This document shows, in pieces, positions 6,854-13,674 of a stretch of DNA of 19,157 bases. The position numbers and the translations under genes are program-made. Below the pieces are notes generated by a model, which saw only the letters and a program-made list of their open reading frames with translations, was not told where the DNA came from and ran no database searches. The DNA is from Thermoflexales bacterium (lineage in GTDB: Bacteria > Chloroflexota > Anaerolineae > B4-G1 > SLSP01): assembly GCA_015486785.1 (NCBI GenBank), contig WFQZ01000295.1:1-19157 (forward strand). Direction: 5' to 3'. Numbering within the stretch: position 1 is the stretch's first letter; every line of letters begins with the position of its first letter.

Positions 6854-8649
6854 CACCGGCACAGACTTTTCAAGAAGAAGAATTTACCGCCAAATTCAAC
6901 GGCAAAGTTCTAACCCGCATCCTGGGGTTGATAAAGCCTCATTGGCTGTGGGTGGTAGGATCCCTGCTGATGATCGCGGGCACATCCACGCTGGATTCGT
7001 ACTTCACCTACCTGGTCAAGCAGATCATTGACGAGGGCATCACCCCGCACGACCGCGCCCGGCTGTTGCAATTGCTCGTGCGCTACGGCCTGCTGGCGAT
7101 TGGACAGGCGATCACCGTCTTCGGGTTCATCTTCCTGGCCGGGCTGCTGGGCGAGCGCGTGCAATACGACCTGCGCCACAAACTCTTCGCTCACCTGCAA
7201 GAACTCTCCTTCGCCTACTTTGACAAAACGCCGGTAGGCTGGATTATGTCCCGCGTCACGTCCGATTCGGAGCGCATCGCCGATCTGGTCACCTGGGGGC
7301 TGGTGGATAGCACCTGGGCGATCCTCAATGTGACCACGTCGCTGATGTTCATGGTCAAAATCAACGCCCGCTTGGCGGGACTGATCGTGCTCATCCTGCC
7401 GATCATGGCGGCGGTGACGTTCTGGTTCAAGCAGCGCATCCTGGAGCAACATCGCGTGGTGCGTAAGCTGAACTCCAAAATCACCGGCGCGTACAACGAA
7501 AGCATCAGCGGCGTGCGGGTGATCAAAGCCCTGGTGCGCGAACGTCCCAACATGGACGAGTTCGCCGATCAGACCTCCGACATGTACTTGGCCTCCTACC
7601 GCGCCGCCTGGTACTCAGCCATGTTCCTGCCCCTCGTGCGGCTGATCGGGGCGTTCGGCGTGGGCGCGGTGATCTGGTACGGCGGATTGCAAATCCAAAC
7701 GCAAGGCATCACCATCGGCGGCATCCAGGCCTTTCTTTCCTACATGATGTTCATCATGTGGCCCATCCAGGATTTGGCGCGAGTGTACGCCGAAACGCAA
7801 CGATCCATCGCCTCGGCGGAACGCATCTTCTCGCTCATGGACTCGCATCCGGAAGTCGTAGATCGCCCGGGGGCCGTAGAAGTGCCGCAGGTAGAAGGCG
7901 ACGTGCGCTTTGAAGACGTGAGCTTCCGTTACGGCGACGGGCCGGAGGTGCTCAGCCACCTCAACTTGCACGTGCGCTCCGGCGAACACATCGCCATCGT
8001 CGGCCCGACCGGCGGCGGCAAGACCACCATCGTCAACCTGCTGTGCCGCTTCTACGAACCGACCGGCGGCGTCATCCGCATCGACGGGCGGGATTACACC
8101 GAGATGACCCAGCGATCCCTGCAATCGCACATCGGGATCGTGCTGCAAACGCCGCATCTGTTTTCCGGCAGCGTCTACGAAAACATCCGCTACGGCAAGC
8201 TGGACGCCACGGCGGAAGAGATCGAGCGAGCGGCCCGCATCGCCCACGCGCACGAGTTCATCACCGAGCTGGAACACGGCTACCAAGAAGACGTCGGCGA
8301 GGGCGGCAACCTGCTCTCGGTGGGACAGAAACAGCTCATCAGCATCGCCCGCGCCGTGCTCTCCGATCCGGCGATCCTGATTATGGACGAAGCGACCAGC
8401 TCCGTGGACACACTCACCGAGTCCCGCATCCAAAAGGGCATGGACGCCGTGATGAAAGGGCGCACCAGCATCGTCATCGCGCACCGCCTTTCCACCATCA
8501 AAAACGCCGACCGCATCATCGTCATCCGCCACGGGCGGATCGTCGAGACGGGCACGCACCAAGAGTTGATCCAACGGCGCAACGACTACTACGACCTGTA
8601 CACACGGCAATTCCGCCACATGCAAGGGACGGAATTACTCGGCGCGTAA
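6850..8649 (+). CDS. ABC exporter half-transporter with catalytic ATP site (BmrD/TM288-type)
   Basis: This is the 599-residue partner of the preceding ABC protein, with six membrane helices in about residues 30-320 followed by an ATPase domain. Walker A is GPTGGGKT (385-392), the Q-loop is in GIVLQTPHLF, Walker B is ILIMDE (509-514) with the catalytic Glu514, and the switch histidine is His545. Its signature is altered to LSVGQ (489-493). In the head-to-tail dimer, this altered signature faces the Asp540 site of the partner. That gives one degenerate and one hydrolysing site, as established for TM287/288 and BmrCD. GAGGAGG at 6839-6845 precedes the ATG. No terminator hairpin is evident after the stop. 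Confidence 0.93.
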   Translation: MTPAQTFQEEEFTAKFNGKVLTRILGLIKPHWLWVVGSLLMIAGTSTLDSYFTYLVKQIIDEGITPHDRARLLQLLVRYGLLAIGQAITVFGFIFLAGLLGERVQYDLRHKLFAHLQELSFAYFDKTPVGWIMSRVTSDSERIADLVTWGLVDSTWAILNVTTSLMFMVKINARLAGLIVLILPIMAAVTFWFKQRILEQHRVVRKLNSKITGAYNESISGVRVIKALVRERPNMDEFADQTSDMYLASYRAAWYSAMFLPLVRLIGAFGVGAVIWYGGLQIQTQGITIGGIQAFLSYMMFIMWPIQDLARVYAETQRSIASAERIFSLMDSHPEVVDRPGAVEVPQVEGDVRFEDVSFRYGDGPEVLSHLNLHVRSGEHIAIVGPTGGGKTTIVNLLCRFYEPTGGVIRIDGRDYTEMTQRSLQSHIGIVLQTPHLFSGSVYENIRYGKLDATAEEIERAARIAHAHEFITELEHGYQEDVGEGGNLLSVGQKQLISIARAVLSDPAILIMDEATSSVDTLTESRIQKGMDAVMKGRTSIVIAHRLSTIKNADRIIVIRHGRIVETGTHQELIQRRNDYYDLYTRQFRHMQGTELLGA

Positions 8650-8674
8650 ACTCAAATCAACCTTCCATCATTCC

Positions 8675-8706
8675 TTAACAACTTCTAAACAACCTTGCGT
8701 TACACT
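8675..8706 (+). promoter_or_regulatory. Candidate promoter with 11-base-period direct repeat
   Basis: TTAACAAC (8675-8682) and TAAACAAC (8686-8693) repeat with an 11-base period. TACACT at 8701-8706 is a possible -10 hexamer, with no good -35 at the normal distance. The arrangement would fit an activator-dependent promoter and resembles Pho-type TTAACA repeats, but only two units are visible. Confidence 0.3.
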
Positions 8707-8724
8707 AGAGACAGTTAGCAACCA

Positions 8725-8736
8725 CCCCGCGAGGGG
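8725..8736 (+). other. Small GNRA-loop hairpin in the 5' leader
   Basis: CCCC-GCGA-GGGG forms a four-pair stem closed by a GCGA (GNRA) tetraloop between the candidate promoter and the ribosome site AGGAGGT (8751-8757). It may stabilise the mRNA 5' end. Confidence 0.4.
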
Positions 8737-8761
8737 AAAATCACATTTTGAGGAGGTAACC

Positions 8762-9307
8762 ATGTTCAAGAAACTGGCTTTTGGAAGTTTGTTAATCTTA
8801 GTTCTGGCGGTGGGAGGATACAGCATCGTGGCAGCACAAGGCCCGCAGCCCCCAACCGGCGGCGGATGGATGGGGCGTCCCCCGATGGGCGGACAGCCAC
8901 AAGGCGGGCCGGGGTTCAACCCACGCGGCGCGGTGCGGGAGATGCTCCCCCCGATGCTGGACGACGTAGCCGAGACGCTGGGCATGTCCGAGGCCGACTT
9001 GCGCTCCGCGCTCAGCTCCGGGCAGACGCTGGCGCAGATCGCCGAGGCGCAGGGCGTCTCGCAGGACGACTTGATCGCCGCGCTGCTCCAGGAGCCGCAA
9101 GAGCACCTGCAACAGGCCGTCAGCGACGGGCACTTGACCCAGGCGCAGGCCGATGAGCGGCTGGCGCAAATCAAGGAGCGCGTGAGCCAATGGCTGGAGT
9201 CCGACGGGCGTCCCCCGATGGGCGGCCGGCCGCAAAGTCATCGCGGGCATTTTGGAGGCCGAGGCGCGACGAAGCTGTTTCACCCCAGGTTCGGGGGGAA
9301 ACGCTAA
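8762..9307 (+). CDS. Secreted helical protein with GRPPMGG-flanked core (unknown function)
   Basis: The 181-residue protein has an N-terminal signal peptide: Lys-Lys, a hydrophobic stretch at 5-22, and a likely cleavage near Ala24-Ala25/Gln26. A Gly/Pro/Met-rich segment (28-55) precedes a helical core at about 60-147. The core includes DVAETLGMSEADLRSAL, GQTLAQIAEAQGVSQDDLIAAL and HLTQAQADERLAQIKERV. These paired-helix units are common in exported proteins of Chloroflexota and Actinomycetota, where their function is not defined. GRPPMGG occurs on both sides of the core (38-44 and 149-155), and the C-terminus is Gly/His/Arg-rich. AGGAGGT lies before the ATG. It follows the ABC genes but has its own promoter region and terminator. 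Confidence 0.82.
   Translation: MFKKLAFGSLLILVLAVGGYSIVAAQGPQPPTGGGWMGRPPMGGQPQGGPGFNPRGAVREMLPPMLDDVAETLGMSEADLRSALSSGQTLAQIAEAQGVSQDDLIAALLQEPQEHLQQAVSDGHLTQAQADERLAQIKERVSQWLESDGRPPMGGRPQSHRGHFGGRGATKLFHPRFGGKR
8873..9225 (+). repeat. 20-base direct repeat inside the secreted-protein gene
   Basis: Positions 8873-8892 and 9206-9225 carry the same 20 bases, encoding the GRPPMGG motif on each side of the helical core. Identity at the DNA level suggests a recent internal duplication or selection for exact sequence. Confidence 0.6.
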
Positions 9308-9322
9308 ACGTTCCTCCAAAGC

Positions 9323-9360
9323 AAAAGCGACACGCCTAAAAAACGTGCCGCTTTTTGTTT
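9323..9360 (+). terminator. Intrinsic terminator of the secreted-protein gene
   Basis: AAAAGCG-A-CACG (9323-9334) pairs with CGTG-C-CGCTTTT (9344-9355), with one A/C mismatch and a loop of nine bases. A T-rich tract TTTTTGTTT follows. It lies 15 bases after the stop codon. Confidence 0.8.
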
Positions 9361-9492
9361 TGGACTTTTGACAAACAGGGGCGTGAGTCAAGACAGAACT
9401 TAACAAAAAGGCAGAACTGCGGCAGAAGTAGTGTATGGACACAACTTCCCCAAACTCGCTTCGGGGCTAGATGAGCTTCGTCAAAAGTCCAA
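9360..9492. repeat. 13-base perfect inverted repeats bounding 133 bases beside tRNA-Glu
   Basis: TTGGACTTTTGAC at 9360-9372 is the exact reverse complement of 9480-9492. The 107 bases between hold no convincing gene. The pair ends five bases from the 3' end of the tRNA gene. It could be a small non-autonomous element or chance pairing; I see no clear target-site duplication. Confidence 0.4.
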
Positions 9493-9497
9493 TCGTT

Positions 9498-9573
9498 TGG
9501 TGGCCCCAGGGGAATTCGAATCCCCGTTTCCGGCTTGAGAGGCCGGCGTCCTAGGCCTCTAGACGATGGGGCC
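9498..9573 (-). tRNA. tRNA-Glu (anticodon CTC)
   Basis: The reverse complement folds as a complete cloverleaf. The acceptor stem is GGCCCCA/TGGGGCC, the anticodon arm is CCGGC-CTCTCAA-GCCGG with anticodon CTC, and the T arm is GGGGA-TTCGAAT-TCCCC. The discriminator A is followed by an encoded CCA. It decodes GAG. A near-consensus promoter lies directly upstream. Confidence 0.95.
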
Positions 9574-9585
9574 AAACGCCGTTGC

Positions 9586-9613
9586 ATTCTACCAGAAAGG
9601 TTGATTTTGTCAA
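9586..9613 (-). promoter_or_regulatory. Promoter of tRNA-Glu
   Basis: On the minus strand, TTGACA (9613-9608) and TAGAAT (9591-9586) are separated by 16 bases. A TGG before TAGAAT also gives an extended -10. Transcription would start a few bases before the tRNA 5' end at 9573. It insulates the tRNA from the catabolic operon upstream. Confidence 0.8.
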
Positions 9614-9636
9614 CGATTACAAGCTCCAAAAGCAAG

Positions 9637-9661
9637 CCCGGCCTCTTTTCAGGAGGCCGGG
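9637..9661 (-). terminator. Terminator at the end of the catabolic operon
   Basis: A perfect nine-base-pair stem (9637-9645 with 9653-9661) has a seven-base loop. On the minus strand it is followed by CTTGCTTTTGG, a moderate T-rich tail. It lies 28 bases after the stop codon of the molybdenum subunit. Confidence 0.72.
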
Positions 9662-9689
9662 TCTGTCTTTTCCGCCAAGGACTACAGGC

Positions 9690-12056
9690 TTACTGCTCTT
9701 GCTCTTCCTGAGCGTGGATGGCGCGGTAAATCTTCTCCGCCGAAAGCGGCAGATCGTCAAAGCGCACGCCGGTAGCATTGTAGATGGCGTTGGCGATGGC
9801 GGGCGCGGTCTGCACCATCACGTGCTCCCCCACACCACGCGCACCCCACGGGCCATCCTCCAACGGCGTTTCCACGATGTCGCCGTGGATTTCCTTGGGG
9901 ATGTCCATAGCGGTGGCGATCTTGTAGTCCACCAAGCTGGGGTTCTTCAGACGGCCATTCTCGTCGAAGAACATGCCCTCAAACGCGGAACTCATCCCGT
10001 GGACGGCGCCGCCTTCAATCTGGGTCATCACCAAGTCGGGGTTGATGGCCTTGCCCACGTCGTAGGCACTGGCGATCTTGAGGATTTCCACCTCGCCGGT
10101 TTCGGTATCCACTTCCAGGTCAATGGCCTGCGCCCCGACGGTGTAATGCACTACCGCCCGCGCCCCTTGGCCGGTGTCCGGATCAAGGTTGGTCACGTAG
10201 GTGGGCATGAATTTGCCGGAGCCGATGATCGGGCCGCCCTGCCAACCTTCGTAGTTCTCGTTAGGCAGGCCGTAGACGACCATCTTCTTGAGCGGCTGCT
10301 CGCGCTCGGACTTGTAGGAGATCACCACGCCGTTCTTGATGTCCAGGTCGGCGGGGTCTTCATCCCAGTACTTGGCGACGATTTCCAGGATTTGAGTACG
10401 GGCATGGTTGGCCGCCGCACGGACGGCGTTCCCCATTGACCAGGTGATGCGGCTGGCAACCGTCTGCCACTCGTAGGGGCTGTACTTGGTGTCCACCGGG
10501 TTGACGGAGACGCGCACCCACTCGTAAGGGATGCCCAACACTTGGGCCGCCATCTGCGCGGCCACGGTGAACGCGCCTTGTCCGATGTCCTGCGCTCCCA
10601 CGTAGACGTTGACCGTGGCATCCTCGTTGAAGCGCACGATGGCCGAGCTACCGGGGTTCGGAGGCATTGCCGGGGCCTTCCACATGATGGCGATGCCCTT
10701 GCCGCGCTTCTTGTGCGGCGCGGAAGGCGGTTCTTCCTTGCCCCAGTTGATCGCCTCGGTCACTTTGTCAATGCACTGCACCAAGTCCACAGCGGGCATC
10801 TTCATACCGGTGAGGATCGTGTCGCCAGTCTTGACGCAGTTGATGCGGCGGAATTCCGCCGGGTCCATCCCGATCTCATCGGCCAGGCGATCCATAATCT
10901 GCTCAATGCCCCAGTGGATCTCCGGCATGCCAAAGCCGCGCATCGCGCTGCCGATGGGGGTGTTGGTGTAGACACTGTGCGAGTCGCCCTTCACGTTGGG
11001 AATCGAGTAGGGGCCGGTGCAGGAGTAGCCAGCCGCGCGGGCGATGTTGACGCCGTAGTCGTTGTAGCCACCGCCGCCGAAGTAGTACGCGGTTTCCATC
11101 GCCAGGACGTGGCCGTCTTTATCGCAGCCGATCTTGGTGTGCGCGTAGAGGCTCTGGCGGACGTTAGTGCAGAAGAATTCTTCCTCGCGGGTCATGCGCA
11201 CCTTCACCGGATGGCCTTTCACGGCCTTCGCCATCACCACGACGTTAGCTTCAATGGAGATGCCGGCCTTGCCGCCAAATCCGCCGCCGACGTAGGGCGA
11301 AATCACGCGCACGTTGCCGTGCGGGATGCCCAAGCCTTGCGCCAGCAAGTCGCGCTGCGCGAACGGGGATTGTGAGGGCGACCACAAAGTGACCTCGCCG
11401 CTCAAATCCCAGCGGGCCACGGCGACATGCGGCTCAATCGGCACGTGTTGAATCTGCGGCAGGCGGAAGGTCTTTTCCACGATGGCGGCGCATTGCGCCC
11501 AAACTTCGGGGTCGACGCCTTCGTCCGTGACCTTGCCCTTGCGCAGTTTGAAATGCTCGGAAATGTTGGTGCCCGGTTCGGGGAAGATGAAGGGCGGCCA
11601 TTGGTATTCGGCCATATCGGGATGCAGCAGCGGCGCATCAGGCTGCGCGGCTTCATAGGGGTCAAACACCGGTTGCAACACCTCGTACTCCACCTCAACC
11701 AGCTTCGCGGCCTGCTCGGCGATCTCCTCACTGATGGCCACGACACCGGCGACCGGTTCACCGTAGTAGCGCACGCGATCACGGGCGAAGATGTAGCGGT
11801 CTTGCATGTAAAGCCCCATCCGATGGGGGGTATCTTCCCCGGTGACAATGGCTTTCACGCCGGGCACAGCCAGGGCCTTGCTCACATCAACTTTCTTGAT
11901 GATCGCGTGAGCATGGGGGCTGTGGACGAGTTTGCCGTAGTACAATCCCGGGCCAAATTGTAGGTCATCCACATATTGCACCGCGCCGGTGACTTTATCA
12001 TACGCATCAATGCGCGGCACACTCTTACCGACGGGATCTGTTGTCTGTTTTGTCAT
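9690..12056 (-). CDS. Xanthine-dehydrogenase-family hydroxylase, molybdopterin subunit
   Basis: This is the 788-residue large subunit of a three-part molybdenum hydroxylase, which inserts water-derived oxygen into a heteroaromatic ring. An N-terminal hammerhead domain (about 18-130) precedes the Mo-pterin domains. Visible family motifs are Gln229 in SPSQSPF, YVGGGFGGK (255-263), RGFGMPE (373-379), GAQDIGQG (487-494) and the base Glu744 in GVGEH. The residue after GGFGGK is Ala264, where animal and Rhodobacter xanthine dehydrogenases have a purine-binding Glu; Arg340 (NIAR) may match the second purine-binding residue. Xanthine is therefore not assured as substrate. AAGGAGTG precedes the ATG. 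It is the last gene of the operon, after the FAD and Fe-S subunits. No maturation factor (XdhC/MocA) is in the window. Confidence 0.92.
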   Translation of the reverse strand: MTKQTTDPVGKSVPRIDAYDKVTGAVQYVDDLQFGPGLYYGKLVHSPHAHAIIKKVDVSKALAVPGVKAIVTGEDTPHRMGLYMQDRYIFARDRVRYYGEPVAGVVAISEEIAEQAAKLVEVEYEVLQPVFDPYEAAQPDAPLLHPDMAEYQWPPFIFPEPGTNISEHFKLRKGKVTDEGVDPEVWAQCAAIVEKTFRLPQIQHVPIEPHVAVARWDLSGEVTLWSPSQSPFAQRDLLAQGLGIPHGNVRVISPYVGGGFGGKAGISIEANVVVMAKAVKGHPVKVRMTREEEFFCTNVRQSLYAHTKIGCDKDGHVLAMETAYYFGGGGYNDYGVNIARAAGYSCTGPYSIPNVKGDSHSVYTNTPIGSAMRGFGMPEIHWGIEQIMDRLADEIGMDPAEFRRINCVKTGDTILTGMKMPAVDLVQCIDKVTEAINWGKEEPPSAPHKKRGKGIAIMWKAPAMPPNPGSSAIVRFNEDATVNVYVGAQDIGQGAFTVAAQMAAQVLGIPYEWVRVSVNPVDTKYSPYEWQTVASRITWSMGNAVRAAANHARTQILEIVAKYWDEDPADLDIKNGVVISYKSEREQPLKKMVVYGLPNENYEGWQGGPIIGSGKFMPTYVTNLDPDTGQGARAVVHYTVGAQAIDLEVDTETGEVEILKIASAYDVGKAINPDLVMTQIEGGAVHGMSSAFEGMFFDENGRLKNPSLVDYKIATAMDIPKEIHGDIVETPLEDGPWGARGVGEHVMVQTAPAIANAIYNATGVRFDDLPLSAEKIYRAIHAQEEQEQ

Positions 12057-12100
12057 GGTTCACACTCCTTGATTGTGAATTGTTACGGTAGAGGGCCACA

Positions 12101-12565
12101 TCAACTGTGATCCGCAACATCCTTGATTGCATCGATGATCCGCACGTAGCCGGTGCAGCGGCAGAGATTGCCCGCCAGGGCGTGCTTGATCTCCTCTTCC
12201 GTGGGGTGAGGATTTTCGGCCAACAACCCCTTGGCACTCATCAACATCCCCGGCGTGCAGAACCCGCACTGAACGGCGTTGTGCTCAATAAACGACTTTT
12301 GCAAGGGGTGCAATTCGCCGTTCTTGGCCAGGCTCTCCACCGTCTCAATGACGTGTCCTTCAGCCTCTACCGCCAACACCATACAGGAATTGACCGGTTT
12401 GCCGTCATACAGTACCGTGCAGGCACCGCACTCGCCGTTTTCGCAGCCCCGCTTGGGGCTGGTGATGCCCAATTGCTCTCGCAGAACGGTCAAGAGGGTG
12501 TGGTGGGATTTCACCGGTACAATGTGAAGTTCACCATTCACGTTCAAAGTAATCTCATGTAGCAT
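12101..12565 (-). CDS. Xanthine-dehydrogenase-family hydroxylase, 2Fe-2S subunit
   Basis: The 154-residue electron-transfer subunit carries both iron-sulphur domains of the family. The plant-ferredoxin-type cluster uses Cys41, Cys46, Cys49 and Cys61 (CENGECGAC...C). The helical domain cluster uses Cys100, Cys103, Cys135 and Cys137 (CGFC...CRC). All eight cysteines are present and the length is normal. It passes electrons from the Mo site to the FAD subunit. A good ribosome site (AGGAG, six bases before the ATG) supports the start. It sits 44 bases before the Mo subunit and 24 bases after the FAD subunit, in the usual medium-small-large order. Confidence 0.95.
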   Translation of the reverse strand: MLHEITLNVNGELHIVPVKSHHTLLTVLREQLGITSPKRGCENGECGACTVLYDGKPVNSCMVLAVEAEGHVIETVESLAKNGELHPLQKSFIEHNAVQCGFCTPGMLMSAKGLLAENPHPTEEEIKHALAGNLCRCTGYVRIIDAIKDVADHS

Positions 12566-12589
12566 TCTTAACTCCTTTCCGCGCCTCGG

Positions 12590-13477
12590 TTAGGGAATCT
12601 GCGCGATGATGTCTTGAAGTGCGCGTCGGGTGAGTTGCACGACCATCTCGCGGCGGTACGCAGCAGTGGCGCGAATATCATCAATGGGTCGGGCTGCGGC
12701 CAATGTGGCTTGGATTGCTTTCTCCACGGTGGCTTCGTCGTGCCCGGTCGCCAGGATCGTTTCCGCTTCCGGCACCCGGATGGGCGTGGGAGCTACCGCG
12801 CCCAGGCCGATGCGCCATTGATAGCCACCCTCAGCAGGGATCGCCATCACCGACAAGCCGACAATCGCCAGGTCTGCGCCCTTGCGGCGGCTGATGCGCA
12901 GGTAACGTCCCAGCGTGCCTTCCGGCAGCGGCGGGACTTGCACGCCCAAGATGATCTCGCCGGGCTGCAAGGCGGTCTTGCGCGGTCCCAGGAAGAATTT
13001 GAGGGCCGGAATGCACCGCTCCTCATCCTTGCCCTTGACCAGCACATCGGCTTCCAGCACCAGCAGCGCGGAGAGCGTATCTCCGGCAGGCGAGGCCGTG
13101 CCCATATTGCCGCCCAGGGTGGCCCGATTCCGCACCTGCTCATGTCCAACTTCCTGCGCGGCCTGAGCCAACACCGAGGCGTACTGCTGCACCAGCTCCG
13201 AGTGCGCAATTTCGTTCATCCGCGCCGCAGCACCGATGTACAGACATTGCGCCGTCTGACCGGCGCAGCACAAGGGGCCGCTATCCACCAGCTTAATATC
13301 GCGCAGGCCGGGCAGTCCTTTGATGTCCACGACCGCATCGGGCAACCAACGCTCATCGCGCACCATCGGGATGATGTCCGTCGAACCGGCCAAGGGGATC
13401 ACCTTCTTGCCCGGCTGCGTCAACATCGCAAATGCTTCGTCGAAATCCTTCGGTTTGTAGTAATCGAATGGATGCAT
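12590..13477 (-). CDS. Xanthine-dehydrogenase-family hydroxylase, FAD subunit
   Basis: The 295-residue flavoprotein subunit passes electrons from the Fe-S clusters to the final acceptor. The two FAD-binding motifs are AGSTDIIP (30-37) and TLGGNMGTASPAGD (120-133). The C-terminal domain of CO-dehydrogenase flavoproteins follows, with GPRKTALQPGEII. I chose the ATG at 13477 (MHPFDYYKPK) because it matches where the family starts; the frame extends to a TTG at 13510 without support. The ribosome site GAGGA is 12 bases from this ATG, longer than ideal, and overlaps the end of a 12-codon upstream frame. That may mean translational coupling. Confidence 0.9.
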   Translation of the reverse strand: MHPFDYYKPKDFDEAFAMLTQPGKKVIPLAGSTDIIPMVRDERWLPDAVVDIKGLPGLRDIKLVDSGPLCCAGQTAQCLYIGAAARMNEIAHSELVQQYASVLAQAAQEVGHEQVRNRATLGGNMGTASPAGDTLSALLVLEADVLVKGKDEERCIPALKFFLGPRKTALQPGEIILGVQVPPLPEGTLGRYLRISRRKGADLAIVGLSVMAIPAEGGYQWRIGLGAVAPTPIRVPEAETILATGHDEATVEKAIQATLAAARPIDDIRATAAYRREMVVQLTRRALQDIIAQIP

Positions 13478-13494
13478 AGATACTTCGGTTCCTC

Positions 13495-13533
13495 TTAAAC
13501 GCAGCAACAACGGCGAGAAATGGACAGATTCAT
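13495..13533 (-). CDS. Candidate 12-codon upstream ORF ending in Arg-Arg-Cys-Cys-Cys-Val
   Basis: On the minus strand, an ATG at 13533 opens a frame reading MNLSISRRCCCV-stop. It ends on the ribosome site of the FAD subunit gene, 17 bases before its ATG. An AAAGGAGG lies about 16 bases before this ATG, which is far for efficient use. Consecutive cysteine codons in a short upstream frame recall cysteine-responsive leaders in mycobacteria. Support is only the position and composition. Confidence 0.28.
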   Translation of the reverse strand: MNLSISRRCCCV

Positions 13534-13591
13534 AGGGCGAGGAACCTTACCTCCTTTCTGTATAGTTGTCCATTGCTCCGCCTTTGAGTAG

Positions 13592-13622
13592 AACCGCCCC
13601 AGGCGCAAGCCTCGAGGCGGTT
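13592..13622 (-). other. Intercistronic hairpin 2 between permease and hydroxylase genes
   Basis: AACCGCC (13592-13598) pairs with GGCGGTT (13616-13622), with an inner AGGC/GCCT stem. No T-tract follows on the minus strand, so it is more likely an RNA-stability or processing element than a terminator. Confidence 0.5.
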
Positions 13623-13628
13623 TAATGA

Positions 13629-13652
13629 GGCCCGCCGCAAATGCGGCAGGCC
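13629..13652 (-). other. Intercistronic hairpin 1 between permease and hydroxylase genes
   Basis: GGCC-C-GCCGC (13629-13638) pairs with GCGGC-A-GGCC (13643-13652), with one mismatch and a four-base loop. It directly follows the permease stop and lacks a T-tract on the minus strand. With hairpin 2 it forms a tandem structure in the 197-base gap before the FAD subunit. Confidence 0.5.
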
Positions 13653-13674
13653 TTATCCGAATGCCAGAGGCAAC

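Noticed and set aside
9336..9635. Minus-strand open frame of 99 codons across the tRNA region
   Set aside because: It runs through the whole tRNA-Glu gene and its promoter and gives the typical tRNA-derived 'GIRIPLGPP' peptide, so it is not a gene.
9582..10439. Long plus-strand frame opposite the molybdenum subunit gene (and similar ones opposite other genes)
   Set aside because: It shadows a clear protein family on the other strand; His/Asp/Gly/Val-rich composition is typical of antisense frames in GC-rich DNA.
13511..13591. TATACA on the minus strand as a promoter for the hydroxylase genes
   Set aside because: No -35 or extended -10 element is present, and the predicted start would fall on a ribosome-site-like sequence.
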